From Panorpa germanica (taxonomy: Eukaryota; Arthropoda; Insecta; Mecoptera; Panorpidae), in contig OY783210.1 of the NCBI GenBank assembly GCA_963678705.1, positions 20,709,331-20,773,330 of the forward strand: a stretch of 64,000 bases of DNA, read 5' to 3'. Made by a program: the position numbers and the translations under genes. Below, piece after piece: positions 23,493 to 35,770 of the stretch (the first letter of the stretch is position 1; every line of letters begins with the position of its first letter). The notes under the pieces were generated by a model, which ran no database searches, was not told the DNA's origin, and saw only the letters and a program-made list of their open reading frames with translations.

Positions 23493-24019
23493 TACACATG
23501 AGATTTATCAGTAGCTATATAATAAATGCCAAGTCTCAAATTACTTTTTTTTTAATTTCAAATATTAAAATGATTAATTTTTCTTTTATTTAGTTAGAAG
23601 TTTAAATTAATATTAAGTTAGAAATAATAACCCCGGATTTAGGTAATAATAGAATTTCTTAAGGACTTAGTCATTAGCTTAGTATACATATGCAAATACG
23701 CGGTTGTAATTATTTATTCGCCTACGTAAAAACTGGTTAATTTTAATGTGGTATTTAAGCAGATAAATTGTTTTATCAACATTCAAATCTACAAAGTATA
23801 TATATACAGTAGCTTATTATTTTTTTTTCTTGCAATTTATGGCTGGTTTTACTACAGGTATATGCATATTCTTATTTCATGTTTTTTCGGAAGTTTGTCA
23901 GCTTATGTGATAATAAATTTAAGGAAAAGTACAAAATATAAATTCATTTTCATGCTACCACCCTGAGACTCCCGAATGGCGTTGTCCATTAAGGTTTAGT
24001 AAAGATCTTATTGAGTGAT
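23493..24019. other. A+T-rich non-coding stretch
   Basis: Nothing firm. ACTACAG|GTATAT at 23850-23862 was considered as a juxtaposed splice site and set aside for its weak pyrimidine tract and poor donor. Confidence 0.35.
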
Positions 24020-24319
24020 GTGATATTAGCCATGGTAAAAAGGATGGATGGCAGAAATAATTAGAAAAAGGAAGGCTGAAGCTAGTTAAATATGCTTAAA
24101 TGTGCAGAACCAGAGGGCAGGAGAAGTGAGAATGAAGGCAGAAGGGAGGAAGGATAGTGAAAAGATAATAGAGGATTTGTCGAGAGGAGCAGAGGAAGAC
24201 AAGAAGGAAGGAGAGGCAGAGAACGGTGAGAATGAAGTGGGAGTAGGGAACATGAAGAAAAAGAATCAAGGGAAGAAAATGAAGCAGAAAGTACTTTTAG
24301 AAGAGTAAAAGTCTAGAAT
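24020..24319 (+). mobile_element. Non-LTR retrotransposon 3' fragment (family A), left part
   Basis: On the + strand, about 24042-24085 encodes GWMAEIIRKRKAEAS followed by a stop. This is the WMAEI block at the C terminus of the family. A purine-rich 200-bp region follows and matches the - strand of 1101-1330. One frame there is open (24102-24308, Glu/Lys-rich), but it lies downstream of the family stop and is compositionally biased, so I do not call it a gene. The element is interrupted at 24320 by an antisense relative and appears to resume at about 24584. Confidence 0.65.
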
Positions 24320-24583
24320 TTATTTTATTTTTAAACTTTTTGGCATTCTTGTGTCTTAACTCATTTATTTACATGTCAATTCAATTTTCCTTTCAAAAGA
24401 AAAAAAAAATCCTTACTAAAATAAAAACAAAACTGCTACTGCTTCGCTGCTCCTGCTACTCTCCCTCCTGTTTCTACTCTGCCATTCCTTCTCTTTCCTC
24501 GTTCCTTTTCTCTATCTCCGCCATTGCTCTTCTCAATTTTTTCCATTCTTTCCTGTTGTTGTATCCCCTTGTCTCTTCTCCCT
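24320..24583 (-). mobile_element. Nested antisense non-LTR fragment (family A)
   Basis: The - strand carries MAEIEKRNEEREGMAE, a stop, KQEGE and a 3' region sharing several blocks with 14.9 kb, such as TAAATAAATGAGTTAAGACA. It ends in an A-rich tail at 24320-24345 (TTTATTTTATTTTTAAA on the + strand). It sits inside the sense fragment at 24020-24319. The host sequence next to the breakpoint, containing AAGTACTTTTRGAAGAGTAA, is repeated on the other side at 24587-24631. The 1101-1330 copy lacks the insert, which supports a nested insertion. Confidence 0.65.
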
Positions 24584-24720
24584 AGAGAAGAAGAAGCGGA
24601 AAGTACTTTTGGAAGAGTAAAAGTCTAAAATAGTTTAAGTTAAATTTCAAGTTTGAATTTATAAGAAATGTATTAGGAAATATATAAATTGTAAAGCCGA
24701 AAGGCACGCCATTAACACTC
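24584..24720 (+). mobile_element. Non-LTR 3' fragment (family A), right part after nested insertion
   Basis: It begins AGAAGAAGAAGCGGAAAGTA and repeats about 45 bp of the sequence to the left of the insert (24272-24319). It then runs into an A+T-rich 3' UTR ending near GCCGAAAGGC (24696-24705), a block resembling the GCCxAAxGGC found before the tails of this family. The duplicated 45 bp could be a long target-site duplication or two adjacent copies. Confidence 0.45.
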
Positions 24721-25325
24721 ATTGTTGATAATTGATTTTGAGGTGGTCACCAATAAAAATATTGTTCTTTCCATTAATTTTATTACAGTTATTTTCGTTT
24801 TAATGCTTTCTAAATTTTTCATTAAATTCATAATTTTTCTTATTAAGATTTCTCTGATTAAATCGACATAGCTAACAGTTATTACGTAGCTTGATCCTGC
24901 TATTAATTCATAGTTAGATAAATTAGAGTAGAAATATGCAATAATAAGACTTATTGCATAGCGTAAAGGTATTTGCCTTGAAGATATAGTAACTATTAGT
25001 AAAATATAAATTAAATAATAAATAATTAGATAATAGGTTCATAATATTAAATTGACATTTTAGATAAGTTGATAAATGATTAATATTAAGTGACATATTG
25101 TTAATTACATAATATGCATAAATTATTGATTATTGATTGCAGTGCACAAGACCAGTAGCGTGTGCAACTGTTTTATGATGTTAGAAAGTAATTGGGGCGG
25201 TTTATAGATAAATTAAATAGTGTTATGCAGTATAAGTTGTTTTAAGAATTGGTTACTTGCAAAGTCTTAAATTTATGACAGACACTTCGATTTATCTTCT
25301 TAAATGTATTTTCATCTATATATTT
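24721..25325. other. A+T-rich stretch upstream of the first juxtaposed splice site
   Basis: No feature supported until the branch-point and pyrimidine region at about 25330. Confidence 0.4.
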
Positions 25326-25335
25326 AAAACTTACT

Positions 25336-25366
25336 TTAACTTATGTTTTTTTGTTTTCAGGTGAGT
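25336..25366 (+). promoter_or_regulatory. Juxtaposed 3'/5' splice site (candidate ratchet point 1)
   Basis: A YTNAY branch candidate (TTAAC, 25336-25340) is followed by the pyrimidine-rich TTATGTTTTTTTGTTTTCAG. The very next base begins a strong donor, GTGAGT (25361-25366). An acceptor fused to a donor with no nucleotides between is the hallmark of zero-length exons used for recursive splicing in long insect introns. It is on the + strand, as are the sites at 45319 and 56422. The same junction would also fit an ordinary exon starting GTGAGT. See the RS-exon entry. Confidence 0.6.
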
Positions 25367-25411
25367 GCTTTTACACTAATTCTCATGGTCCTTCGCACGC
25401 CACGTCCAGTA
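25361..25411 (+). other. Candidate 51-nt RS-exon or cassette exon
   Basis: It lies between the acceptor ending at 25360 and a second strong donor, GTGAGTACC, starting at 25412. Length is 17 codons exactly. The segment is clearly G+C-richer than the intron on either side (it contains CTTCGCACGCCACGTCCAGT), which suggests constraint. One frame starting at the first base is open (VSAFTLILMVLRTPRPV). The frame reading ECFYTNSHGPSHATSS is also open; the third stops at once. In the recursive model this exon helps define the ratchet acceptor and is then removed using the regenerated donor. Otherwise it is a small alternative exon. The protein is not recognised. Confidence 0.45.
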
Positions 25412-28130
25412 GTGAGTACCAAATTCCTTGATTTTATTTTTATATTTTAATTACATCGTTATCAATCATATAGCGTGTTGTTCTTGTTGTTATCAAATCA
25501 AAACATTTTTTTCATGTTACAAAATCATTTTTCATCTTAAAATTAGATGATGATTTTTTTTTTGTTACTGTGAATATTATTATATTCATATAATTGAATT
25601 AATAATTTAATTTAAAAAATATCTAATTAAATATTAATTATTAATCTTATATTAAGATTTAGATTATTGATTTGATAATGATATATTATATTATATACTG
25701 GGTGATTCGAAATAATCACACTTAAAAAAGATAACACTAGTAAATATTACCTTCCATAGAATCTTCCATTATAAAAAGGAAAAAGAAGTCTTCATTAAAG
25801 AATCTAGAAGAAATGGAACACCGATTTTATTTAAAAAAAGAAAAGTACATATTTAGTTTCTTTGTTCTTCTTAAATAAACATAGCTTAAAATAATAATGA
25901 AATAACAAGTAATCTGGTTTGAAAATAGATCGCTTGTACTTGTAAGAACTTTAATGTGATCTAAAATATAACTCGCGTATAAGTTTCACTAGATGTTAAC
26001 TTTATTGTTGCCGGTTCGGCATTCGATTTGTGACTATAATAAGTATTAAGTTGCTATACGAATATATGTATCCATCTAACCCACTCAACACGCATACAAA
26101 AGGTTCTTGAAGTAGAATAAAGCTGGTATCATATTCATAATACAGTACCCCCTGTAGGGAATATATATGCGCGCTATTCGTCAAACGAACGCTATATTCA
26201 CTAGTACAGTGTATCTCACATATACCTCTAGTACTAATTTTAATTTTACACAACGGTATTTATTAATAAACAGATCTATTTAAAAAACATTACATTTCAT
26301 TTTTTATGTAATTGTAATCACATGAGAATTGTTTAGCCTGGAATTTAATTATTGAAATCAATTTAAACATTACGTCAATGTGTCATTGTGGGTTTCGTTG
26401 TATATTTAATAGTATTACGGGTGAGTTATAAAGGAATTTAATAAATGTCCTGGATGTTGTACAAGTTATGCGTACAAATTATTGCCATAGTAATACTGAC
26501 AGCATCTGCCTCATTATCTATTTTGAAATTTCTAATTTACATGCATATAACTTTTAATCGAACTTTATATATATTAGTTATGTTACATTAATTTTATGTT
26601 GATAATATATTAAGTATAAAACATAATTAATTATTACTTTGTCTGATATACTCGTATTTTCGATGTTGACTGTTAGGGTGCGTTTTTATTGGAGACAAGG
26701 CTCTCCTTAGAATGTCACAGAGTATAAGAAAAAAGGATTCCCTCAGCTTAAAAAGGGTTAGAATTGAGTATCGGCTAAAGGAATCTTCAAAGATGCTATC
26801 ACAAATAGTTAAAAGTAGTATTTAACTGAATTAGCATAAAATTGTAAATTCATTCTCCATTAATAAGAATAAAAAGCACTAAAAACTATCTGCTTCAGTT
26901 TATAATTTATATATCCGACTTTTATGTGGATATAACATTAGCAGTGTATGTATTTTTAATTTGAATTCTAATACTATTAACAGTGTGAACTCTCATAGTT
27001 CTTTTAGTATTGTTCTACTCAGTACTTTACGAAAATTATGTATTAAAATCATAGGCGTCCGCTGAGAGAATGTGAAACGTAAATGTACTTTTCTATTAAA
27101 AGGTTTTGCGGACGCTCATGGTATCCGTTATGTGGTGATCTAAAAATGGAAATGAACTTAAACTCCTTCTGCAACATTAATAATAGAACAAATAGATGAA
27201 CAGGAGAACAGGAGAACGGATGAATAGCAAGATTGATGAATGACGCTGCCTGTATGCACTTGATGCGGTCGGTGGCTGTTATAAATAAACAATTTAACAC
27301 TATTTGTTATTTAAATTAATGCATTAATATTTTCTAAAATGTTTGTTTTATCATTTTACTTACTGTAAACGTATAAATGATTTCTATTCATCGAATAGTT
27401 TAGAAAAAGTACAAGAGACTATAGTTTTGTCGTCTGGGTCACTCTCAATTGTTACTTTTAGAAGTAATTCATTTAAGTTTATACTAATAACAAATTCCAT
27501 TCCACAATATAAATTAAAATGTTAATCATAATCAATTATGATTGATTTCAAAGATTAACTCATTGATTCGTTAAATATTTTAAATTAAAAACCCGTTTGT
27601 GACATCTTTATTAATCCCATTTTCATTGATATACATTTTTTAAATTTCTTTATAAAAATTCTTTAAATGGTCTTTCGTTACAAGTTACTGTGAATCCCAA
27701 ATAACATTTTCCTAAACCTAAACATCAGCTTGAAATATTATAATGACTCCTATTATATTTAGAATGCAACAATAAGTTCTTGAATTACCAGAAACAATTA
27801 CATTTTTATTTTAATCCCTCCACTCTATTTCCATTCTATTCAAGTCACTTTTTAATTGTTATTTATAGCATTAACGTTTTATATAGAACAAACATTTGAA
27901 CATTTTTTTTACCAACAAAAAAATATTCACTGACAAGTTGCAGACAAAACAAGTCTTAACAAATATTAATTATATAAAATTAAAGTGTATATATTTTATG
28001 TGATAATTACCAGAATGCAAATAATTATCATAATTATACCACCAGGCAGGGCTCGTAAATATCAAAATGTTTCAAAATGTACACGTAAATAATATATACA
28101 AAGTTATACATGTTTTATAAGACTTAGGTA
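25412..28130. other. A+T-rich, probably intronic, stretch
   Basis: No gene supported. At 25698 ACTGGGTGATTCGAAATAAT resembles one MITE end but no partner was found. At 27190-27215 there is a short GAACAGGA tandem repeat. The - frames at 26002-26253 and 27049-27300 have no recognised domain. Confidence 0.4.
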
Positions 28131-28570
28131 CCATTCCCATCTACTGTTTCAGTTATAATGCATAAAAGCGTTTTAGTTTGTTTCATGCGTTAGTAATATA
28201 CTTTATTTGATAATAATCATAAATCCTAACAAGGTGTAACAAATGGGGAATACGCTTCACAAAAGAGTAGCATCTAATCTAAAATTTGACTTAAAGAAAA
28301 AACAATTTAGTGACGTCACAGAGTGAGGGTAGAGGGGAGCAAAATGTGTGACTGGACGTGACAACGAGATTATTTATTATTAATTTTGCAAATCGAAAAT
28401 TTATTTTACTTATGACAGATTCCAGATTATAAATAAGGCCCATAAAAAAGAATAGTGTACTATCATGTTTTAGGTCTTAGTTTTGCGAAGCTTGTAGTTT
28501 GCTAAACTATATTAAAACAATCTATTATTAAATTAAATTAAGTCACAAGTGAAACATTAGGTGGGAATGA
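28131..28570. mobile_element. MITE with CATTCCCA ends, copy 1
   Basis: The left end CCATTCCCATCTACTGTTTCA and inverted right end TCATTCCCACCTAATGTTTCA match at most positions, and TA flanks each side (28129-28130 and 28571-28572). The copy at 44809-45289 has the same ends, so this is a family. The interior at 28308-28363 contains the ACGTCAC...AATGTGTGAC repeat also seen at 16975-17095, possibly as a nested insertion. No coding sequence. Confidence 0.65.
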
Positions 28571-31500
28571 TACTTCATCCTTTTCAGATATATCATAATA
28601 ACATCGGTAATATATTTCTTTTAATTACATATATTTTTTAATTAAACGATATGAATATGTAGATATATTACAAGTTGTATACAATGCATAAAATGAAAGC
28701 CAATTATATTTATGTGACACAAATAATTAAACATATTACAGCTATTGATTTACGATCAAATGTTTTGCAGAAGAGGTATATGTACTCATAAGTGCAAGAG
28801 CACGAATAAAAGACGAGAATAACCACGACAGATAGATACTTATAACGCTGATTTATTTGTTATTTTTGATTGGATACTTTAACGCACGTATCAACATTAC
28901 ATATCGATTCTTTAACTGATCAAAGACAGTTCAAGGTTACAGAGTGACTAGTGTTACTGCGCGAACGTGAAAGTCTGATAGCCAAATTTATCAATATATA
29001 GTACATTTTTATAGAAATCCATTTATGGTTCCTATATGCGTAAATTTTTGAACATGAAAATCAAACTCACATTTTGAGAAGCATTGTTCTAGTATTTTAA
29101 TCCACGTCATTGAACCATTGTATGTGAATAAGATGACAGGGAAGATAAAAAAAAGTCTTGTACAACCAATGAAGGTACTAAGCTTACCAAATACCGCCTG
29201 ACCAAAATACGTCGGGTTCCTTGCTAACAAGATATGCGTATAAAACTGTTCGGTGGATAAAAAAGAGAACACAAAGCTTGTAATAATATGCAAATTGTTT
29301 TACGTTCCTTGTAAAAGTAAAATGAAAAAAAAAATGTAAGGAGATTAAATACACATTCATAATACAAAAATAATTTTAAAATTAATTTAAACGGAGAAGA
29401 AGTTATTAACGAATCAAATAAGTCATCGCGAGAAGCTGAACAGCTGAACAGCTTCACCATCAGCTATAGCGTGCAAATGAGATTAAGAAATTTGTTGCAG
29501 CTTTTAAGAAGTTGAAAAATGGTTTCAATTTGTATGTAGTATATTAGTAGTTGCAGCATATATTATGATTTCTTTATCTTGCTCATTTTAAAGGACATAG
29601 TTTTGAATTAAGATTATGTATAAGTCGTTTAGGTTGTAAAAGTTAAAACAATGTGTTTCATCACATCAAATATTCGTTTTAACTGCGGTTTAATTTGGCG
29701 AAAATTTACAGTGACCCTTATATATAAAATCTATATTGAAGATGTGGGAATTAAGTAAATTCTATACAATATATAATTATTATATAACAACAACAATAAA
29801 TATTGCACAATACATATCGCTCATTCAGACCACTTCAAGAACCTCTCTTTCCTTTCTCAACCTCCATCTTTGCGCCATTTTATTGTGTGTGAGCTACAGC
29901 TTCAGCATCCGTTCAAGATCAAGGTTTAGTTTCACATGTTACGTAGATATGCATGCATATAACACACATTGATTGAATAATACCTATTATTTATATATTA
30001 TGAAATATGATTGATTTTTATTATGACTATTATTTGCAATAATATTTGCGGTTTGCTTGTAAATGTAAAATAAGTATATATTGTGATGTAGCATATGTGT
30101 TGACATATGATAGATGCTAGTTTAACGTCAATTTTGTGAAATTTATATAAAGTCGCTAATATAAGGCTTATCTCATAGTGGAACAGACTGCTTGCTACGC
30201 CAACTATATTTAGTTGGGTGTATTGATGTTGTCCAGGCACGTTGCAAAGCTGTCCTTTTATCTACAAACCAGTGAAGTTTGCTCATGTGATAAAATATGT
30301 TTATACGACTCCAATACACCAAGAACATCCTAAATAGTATATCAACAATACACATATAACCTCTATATTCACCACAGCCACTGGACTAATAAAAACCGAA
30401 GTATATTCGTTCAAATATTAGAACAGAATATGAAATAAAATCAGCAAATAGTGCACTCATGTTAAAATGATTGTTATAGGCTTCAAAGAGACGATTTCAA
30501 TATAACAAACGTTTAACAAATACGCCGATAGATACCTGAAGCAATTTCATTTCGACATGATCGTTTAGATTGTTAAAACAATTAATTGTATTTCGTTTAC
30601 AAAGGTTTTAATTTGTATGGAATGAAACAATTGTAACACACATACAGAAAATACAAAAAAACACAAAAAAAAAACGACAATTTATTTTACATGCATACCA
30701 AACCAAAATCGTATGGTATTTTTTCATTACTACTTCTTATACGAGTAAACAAATTAAATATTGGTGAAATTGGTCATTGTACTCACAGTAATGTAATGTT
30801 CGCTTCTCTGTATCTGTATTTTGTTTATTTATTTAACTGTTGTTTTTATTTTAACATTTAAACATTGAACAACATATTGTTTTTGATACCTGTTTGTACG
30901 TATACGAGTTCGAGTATTTCCTGCTTTAATTATTCATTTTAATTTGTTTTTACAGTAGCACTACTATATGCAAATTTAATAAAAACGTTATCAATAATAT
31001 GGATCACAGTTGCCCAAAATATATTTGTTGTTTATGCTTCTTACTTTAACTTTTATATTTGAAATACTCCAAACTAGGCTGCAATTGAAACAGTCTATAC
31101 AATTTCAAAATCTAATTTGAACATGTCACCTATGACCCAATATAAAACATCAATTGATTGAGCCGTGATTACCAGCTGTTAACTTGTTTAAAACCGATAA
31201 TGCCAGCCACAACAACACTCTGTTTAAACTGTTCCCAACAAAATAAAATCTGTAATTATCCGCTGGTATTTTTCTTTTAAAACGAATTATTAAAATTTCC
31301 TCACCTTGTTAAAAATAAATATGTATTTACTATATAATATATGTAAAAGTAATATTTTATAATAACATTAGTCATTGCCTTTACTTCCTTTCTAACAGTG
31401 GTCGTTAATTTATTTATACAAAGGGCCTCATATACTCGTATTAAAAAGAGTAAAATCTTAAATATGAATAAAAATATTTATAAAATATAATCATGAAAAT

Positions 31501-31790
31501 ATTAAAGTAGTCCTAGCACTTTTTATATGCTACTGTTTATAATACAGGTATTCGATACCGTAGATAATAAGCTCCCACATCTCTCTAAGATGTTCGATTC
31601 TTTCATTTAACCTAGAAACATAATTTGAAAGCCTCCTGTGACCCTATAACCGCATCTTTAACATACCTGTTATGTAATATGTCGATGGGTATACGTTAAA
31701 TTGTTAGGTATGCCTATTCCCTCGTTACCTCATTGCCTTTCCTTGTACCTGTACAAGTCGCATCTTTGAAAGATTCGTTTTAAAACAATC
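28571..31790. other. A+T-rich, probably intronic, stretch
   Basis: No gene or element supported. Short frames (29009-29460, 29736-29972, 29998-30355) lack recognisable domains. Confidence 0.4.
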
Positions 31791-31797
31791 TTGTTGA

Positions 31798-31885
31798 AAA
31801 ATGTGCGCATCGCGTGCGTCGTGAATCGACTGAGTAGGTCTAGAACGCCGCACTGCGCCGTGCAGGTCCAAAACACGGCATGGTT
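31798..31885. other. CpG-rich islet, function unknown
   Basis: About 85 bp with many CpG dinucleotides (GCGCATCGCGTGCGTCG, ACGCCGCACTGCGCCGTGCA) in otherwise A+T-rich DNA. Both strands stay open through it (+ 31791-31985; - 31725-31919) because it lacks TA-containing stops. It could be a small exon, a regulatory element or an old repeat. No recognised protein. Confidence 0.35.
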
Positions 31886-32139
31886 GAATACACACACACA
31901 TATAAATACTTATAAACAAAGCCCTTCGACCTGTTCAACAAAAGATTGTATAGTACAGGTTTGTACTTACAAAATCTTGAGATAATTCAAATAAGAGGCG
32001 ATGATACTATTGGTAGTGATTGTCATTTAATTATCGCTTCTTATGACTTGAACTATTAAGTTTGATTCACACGGCATTGTATTGTACGTTTTTTTGCCGT
32101 ATAAATATTATCGAACAAATTGTGACGCATATATTTTAT

Positions 32140-32360
32140 ATGAAGGTAAGAGGTGGATGGCGAGGATAGAGAAAAGGAACGCGGAAAGAGAAGGAATGGA
32201 AGAGTAGAAACAGGAGGAAGATTAGCAGGAAGAGTGAAGCAGCAGAGGTTTAAATTTATATGTTTCGTTTTCATTTTTCTTTTTTCTTTTGGAAGGAGTG
32301 AGAATGTTTAGATATAATAAGGATCACAAAAGAAATTAAGCGCAATGATAATATAAAATG
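32140..32360 (+). mobile_element. Non-LTR retrotransposon 3' end (family A)
   Basis: The + strand encodes RWMARIEKRNAEREGMEE, a stop, then KQEED. This aligns with WMAEIEKRNEEREGM at 14.9 kb (- strand) and with the nested copy at 24.4 kb. The 3' UTR shares GGAGTGAGAATGTTTAGAT and AATAAGGATCA with the 14.9 kb copy. No coding capacity for RT. The upstream sequence GATTCACACGGCATTG (32061-32076) resembles the terminus of the MITE at 46323. Confidence 0.72.
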
Positions 32361-35300
32361 TGTGCACCACTGTTTTTTCCATAATATTTATATTGCAAAA
32401 AACGTGCAGTGCAATGCCTTTTGTGAACCCAGCCTAAAACCACTGATCTAATAAACTGAAATTCTGTTCACGACAAGACAAATAATAAAATGTGCCACAC
32501 CTGTTTGTGTCATTCTCGTACAGTTACTTAATGCACTTGATACACTTGCTAATTAAATTCATAATAAATACATCTATCAATCTTGGACAGTTTTAAGATC
32601 AGATTGATAAAAGACCAACCAACAAATTTAACAAGTAATAATGCATTTACTCTTTAACAGGTTATGCAAATCCCGTTTGCGTGCTGTCTGTGCAAAAACT
32701 TACGTAAATCGATTTGCAGATTTACTGCGTCTAATTTAACAAGCATTACAAATAATTAGACATTAGGTATATAGTTTTATTCAGTTGGTATTTTACCTGC
32801 AGCTTTTACATGTTTTCGTTGTTTTTATGGTGGTCGTAAATGACAAGTAGTTGACAAATCCAGGTTTAATTTTCTGATTTCTTGCATAGCTAATTGTTTC
32901 TTAAATGCCATTTTAAAGACACTTATAATTTACTATTAATAAGGTGTCCGTTATGATTTATTGATTGAATAATGGACGCCGCAAAGATAATGAAATTGTT
33001 AAACTACTGAAGGTATACGAGTACATTGAGGAAGGAATATATTTAAATTGGCATATTCAGCTTAAGTACAATTTTGATTTGTTGTCTATTTGACCTCAAG
33101 GAGCAAAAATGATGTAAAATAATAGTATTAAAGTAAAGGTAACAATCGTCAGGTTCGCATCGAATTTATCATATAAAACTGGGCAGAAAAGAGAAGCGGA
33201 CAATTAAAAAAGTCATTTTTTCTCTTTAATTATTAAAGGGATTCAACGTTGTACACATTCCAAATGCATGTGGCATCACAATCCTTGTGTAAGGTTACCA
33301 ACCGGTATTTATATATCAAAATATCAAATATTATTTACAGCTATTTCAAGGAACAATCAAATTTCAATATTATGTGTGCCTTAGCAGGGTTAAATAAAAT
33401 AAAAACTTATTATTCTTTGATTTGACTTGATTATTCACGACAAAACAATACCACAGCACTGACCTACTCAACAAATAACTGACGTTAAAATGCATTTCTC
33501 GTCATACAAATATGGCTGACCATTTCTAGCGCTAAATCTACAATTTAAACTTTTAATTGCTATATCTCCATCAATATTTAGATAATAACATCATTTATTA
33601 ACATCAATTTCAATCAACAATTGAAAAATCGACCACTTGATGATGAGGACACAAGCCCATTTTAACCTGTAATAGCAGTCCTCACAGCCAAACCTGTCAG
33701 ATAAACCTTTACGTGTTTGACCAGTATAAAACTGCACCGATATTAAACAAGTCTCAAGGACGCTCTCAAATAGCAGTCGTGCTCAATCTACAGAAACATT
33801 TCCCTATGTAAACTTACATATTTATAATATGTGTACAATGAAAAAATGGTTAATGCGCAGTCCTCTCTTTTGCGTTTCCCTATGACGTTATCAAGTCAAT
33901 AAAGTTGCTGTAATATTTATTATATTCTCTTCTAAGTTTTTCAAAAGAATTGTAAGAAAATTACCATTGTTTTTTTTATAAAACATCCGTTTCAACATAA
34001 ATTAAAAATTTAGTATCGCAAAGCGTATTAAAACTTTTTATACGTATAAATAATATTAATATACATATATATTTAAATTTTCAAGAGGATCGTAAGAAAA
34101 GTGATGATCTTGTGAACATCTTTAAGATTATATTTACTCTGATTCTCTAATATAATTAATGTATGTCGTCTAATTAAGTGGTAAAGCCATTGAAACCTCG
34201 TAACGTTTTAATTCCAATTCTAATTTAATTATAAAGTCGTAACCATTAACATTTATATTGTTAAAGTTTATTTTTTATTGTTTTTATTCTCTATAGTTTC
34301 TTATGCAACTATATTATTCTCTACGATGCATAAACATTCTATTCTATAAGGAAACTGTTCTCCAGCTTCTAGTTGCAATAGTCGTAGTCGTGATCTTATA
34401 AAAAGTCTTTACAATTACATTTGCGGGCACTATTATCACTTGTATATATAAAGAAGTTTCATGAGTTCTCTCCCAGTTCTCCATATTTTAGTTCCTAGTG
34501 AAAGCAAACGATCTCTTTTAAAAACGAATGTTTCTATTTTTGTTCAAATTTATTTCAAATCGTTTCTACATTGACATTTCGTTTTGTATGTCATTATTAT
34601 AATGTGTTTTGTTGTTAAGACTCGATTAGAATTACTTTAGTTTCTTGTTAAATAACACATTTACAGACAAAACAACAAATACTAGAGACTTGGGTTTGTT
34701 TATTTGTTGTTATAGACTTGGTATAGTTGTTGGCAACTTAATAACATTTTGTGAAATAGCGTGGTAGCTACTACTACATCAATCTATTTATTTTGTTATA
34801 TTACTGCGATTTCAATAGTTAGATTATACATCACATTTTTATAAATAAAAATTCAGCGTGCCAAAATTTCAAATTGACTTGAAACTTTGACACAACGTTA
34901 CACGTGTTTTCTATGTGCACGTCTGTGTTCGAGTGTGTGTATCTTTTATTTACTTTCCCATTTATTTCATATCAGAAAGACCCACAATAAAGCGTGTACA
35001 GGTTTAGCTAGTTGATTATAATATAATAAGTGTGCATTTTTGTATATAGCATTAGTATATTTGTTTAGTATTAGATGAGTTTCAAACATGAGTGCTTCAA
35101 GCTAGAGGCTATACTAATTACAGATAAAGAAAAAATATTATTTCTAAAATGTAAATTACGCAATTAAAAATAGTTTTAATTTTTTATCAAGCGTTATTAA
35201 ATACGACAATATTCAAATTTAGTAATAAACAATTCCGGCATAAATTGCAATTGCCACCTACGGACAACAAGCAACCGCTTTTTATTAGAACTGAAAACTT

Positions 35301-35644
35301 GAAAATATGTATAGGCATAAATATAAAATCAATACTTCGATAACATTTATTTATTCTGCAATACTGAGCGTTATACTGAAGTTACATGCACTGGATGCTG
35401 TACTGGTCCGGTAGATACTGATACACTGCTTTATTGCAGATTGCTGTATATTCAGAAGAGAATGCTGTTTGTGCAGCAACAGATATCAAATAGCATGAAG
35501 TTATAAGTTCTTCTGTTTATGTAATGTTAAAAACAAAATTGAAACATAAGAAAATACGTCATACAATTTGCAAATAATAATGTGTTTTACACTGTCCAAA
35601 CAGCTTCATAATGGCGCTGCAGCACTTGCAGAACCTTGTTTTTC
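32361..35644. other. A+T-rich, probably intronic, stretch
   Basis: Nothing supported. No continuous frame, RNA gene or paired terminal repeats were seen. Confidence 0.4.
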
Positions 35645-35770
35645 TTTAAGTTTTCTTCTCATTCTATGTTACTAGTCGCCTTTCTCTTCCAATTTGCAAT
35701 ACCCATCTTTCTTATTTCTTGCTCTTTCCATTTCACCTTGGGTCTTCCTTTCACCACCGAATTCCTATCC
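35645..35770 (-). mobile_element. Non-LTR retrotransposon C-terminal fragment (family B)
   Basis: Read on the - strand, an open segment encodes GRPKVKWKEQEIRKMGIANW followed by KRKATS. It fits the GRPKxRWxEQ...LGIxNWxxxA pattern at the end of RTE/Jockey-like polyproteins and is the cleanest piece of family B in the window. It is about 40 codons, truncated at both ends, with no tail or target duplication seen. Confidence 0.68.

Noticed and set aside
23850-23862. ACTACAG|GTATAT as a ratchet point
   Set aside because: Weak pyrimidine tract and poor donor.
24102-24308. Glu/Lys-rich + strand frame as a gene
   Set aside because: It lies downstream of the WMAEI stop in a retrotransposon fragment, and the related copy at 1101-1330 has stops in it.
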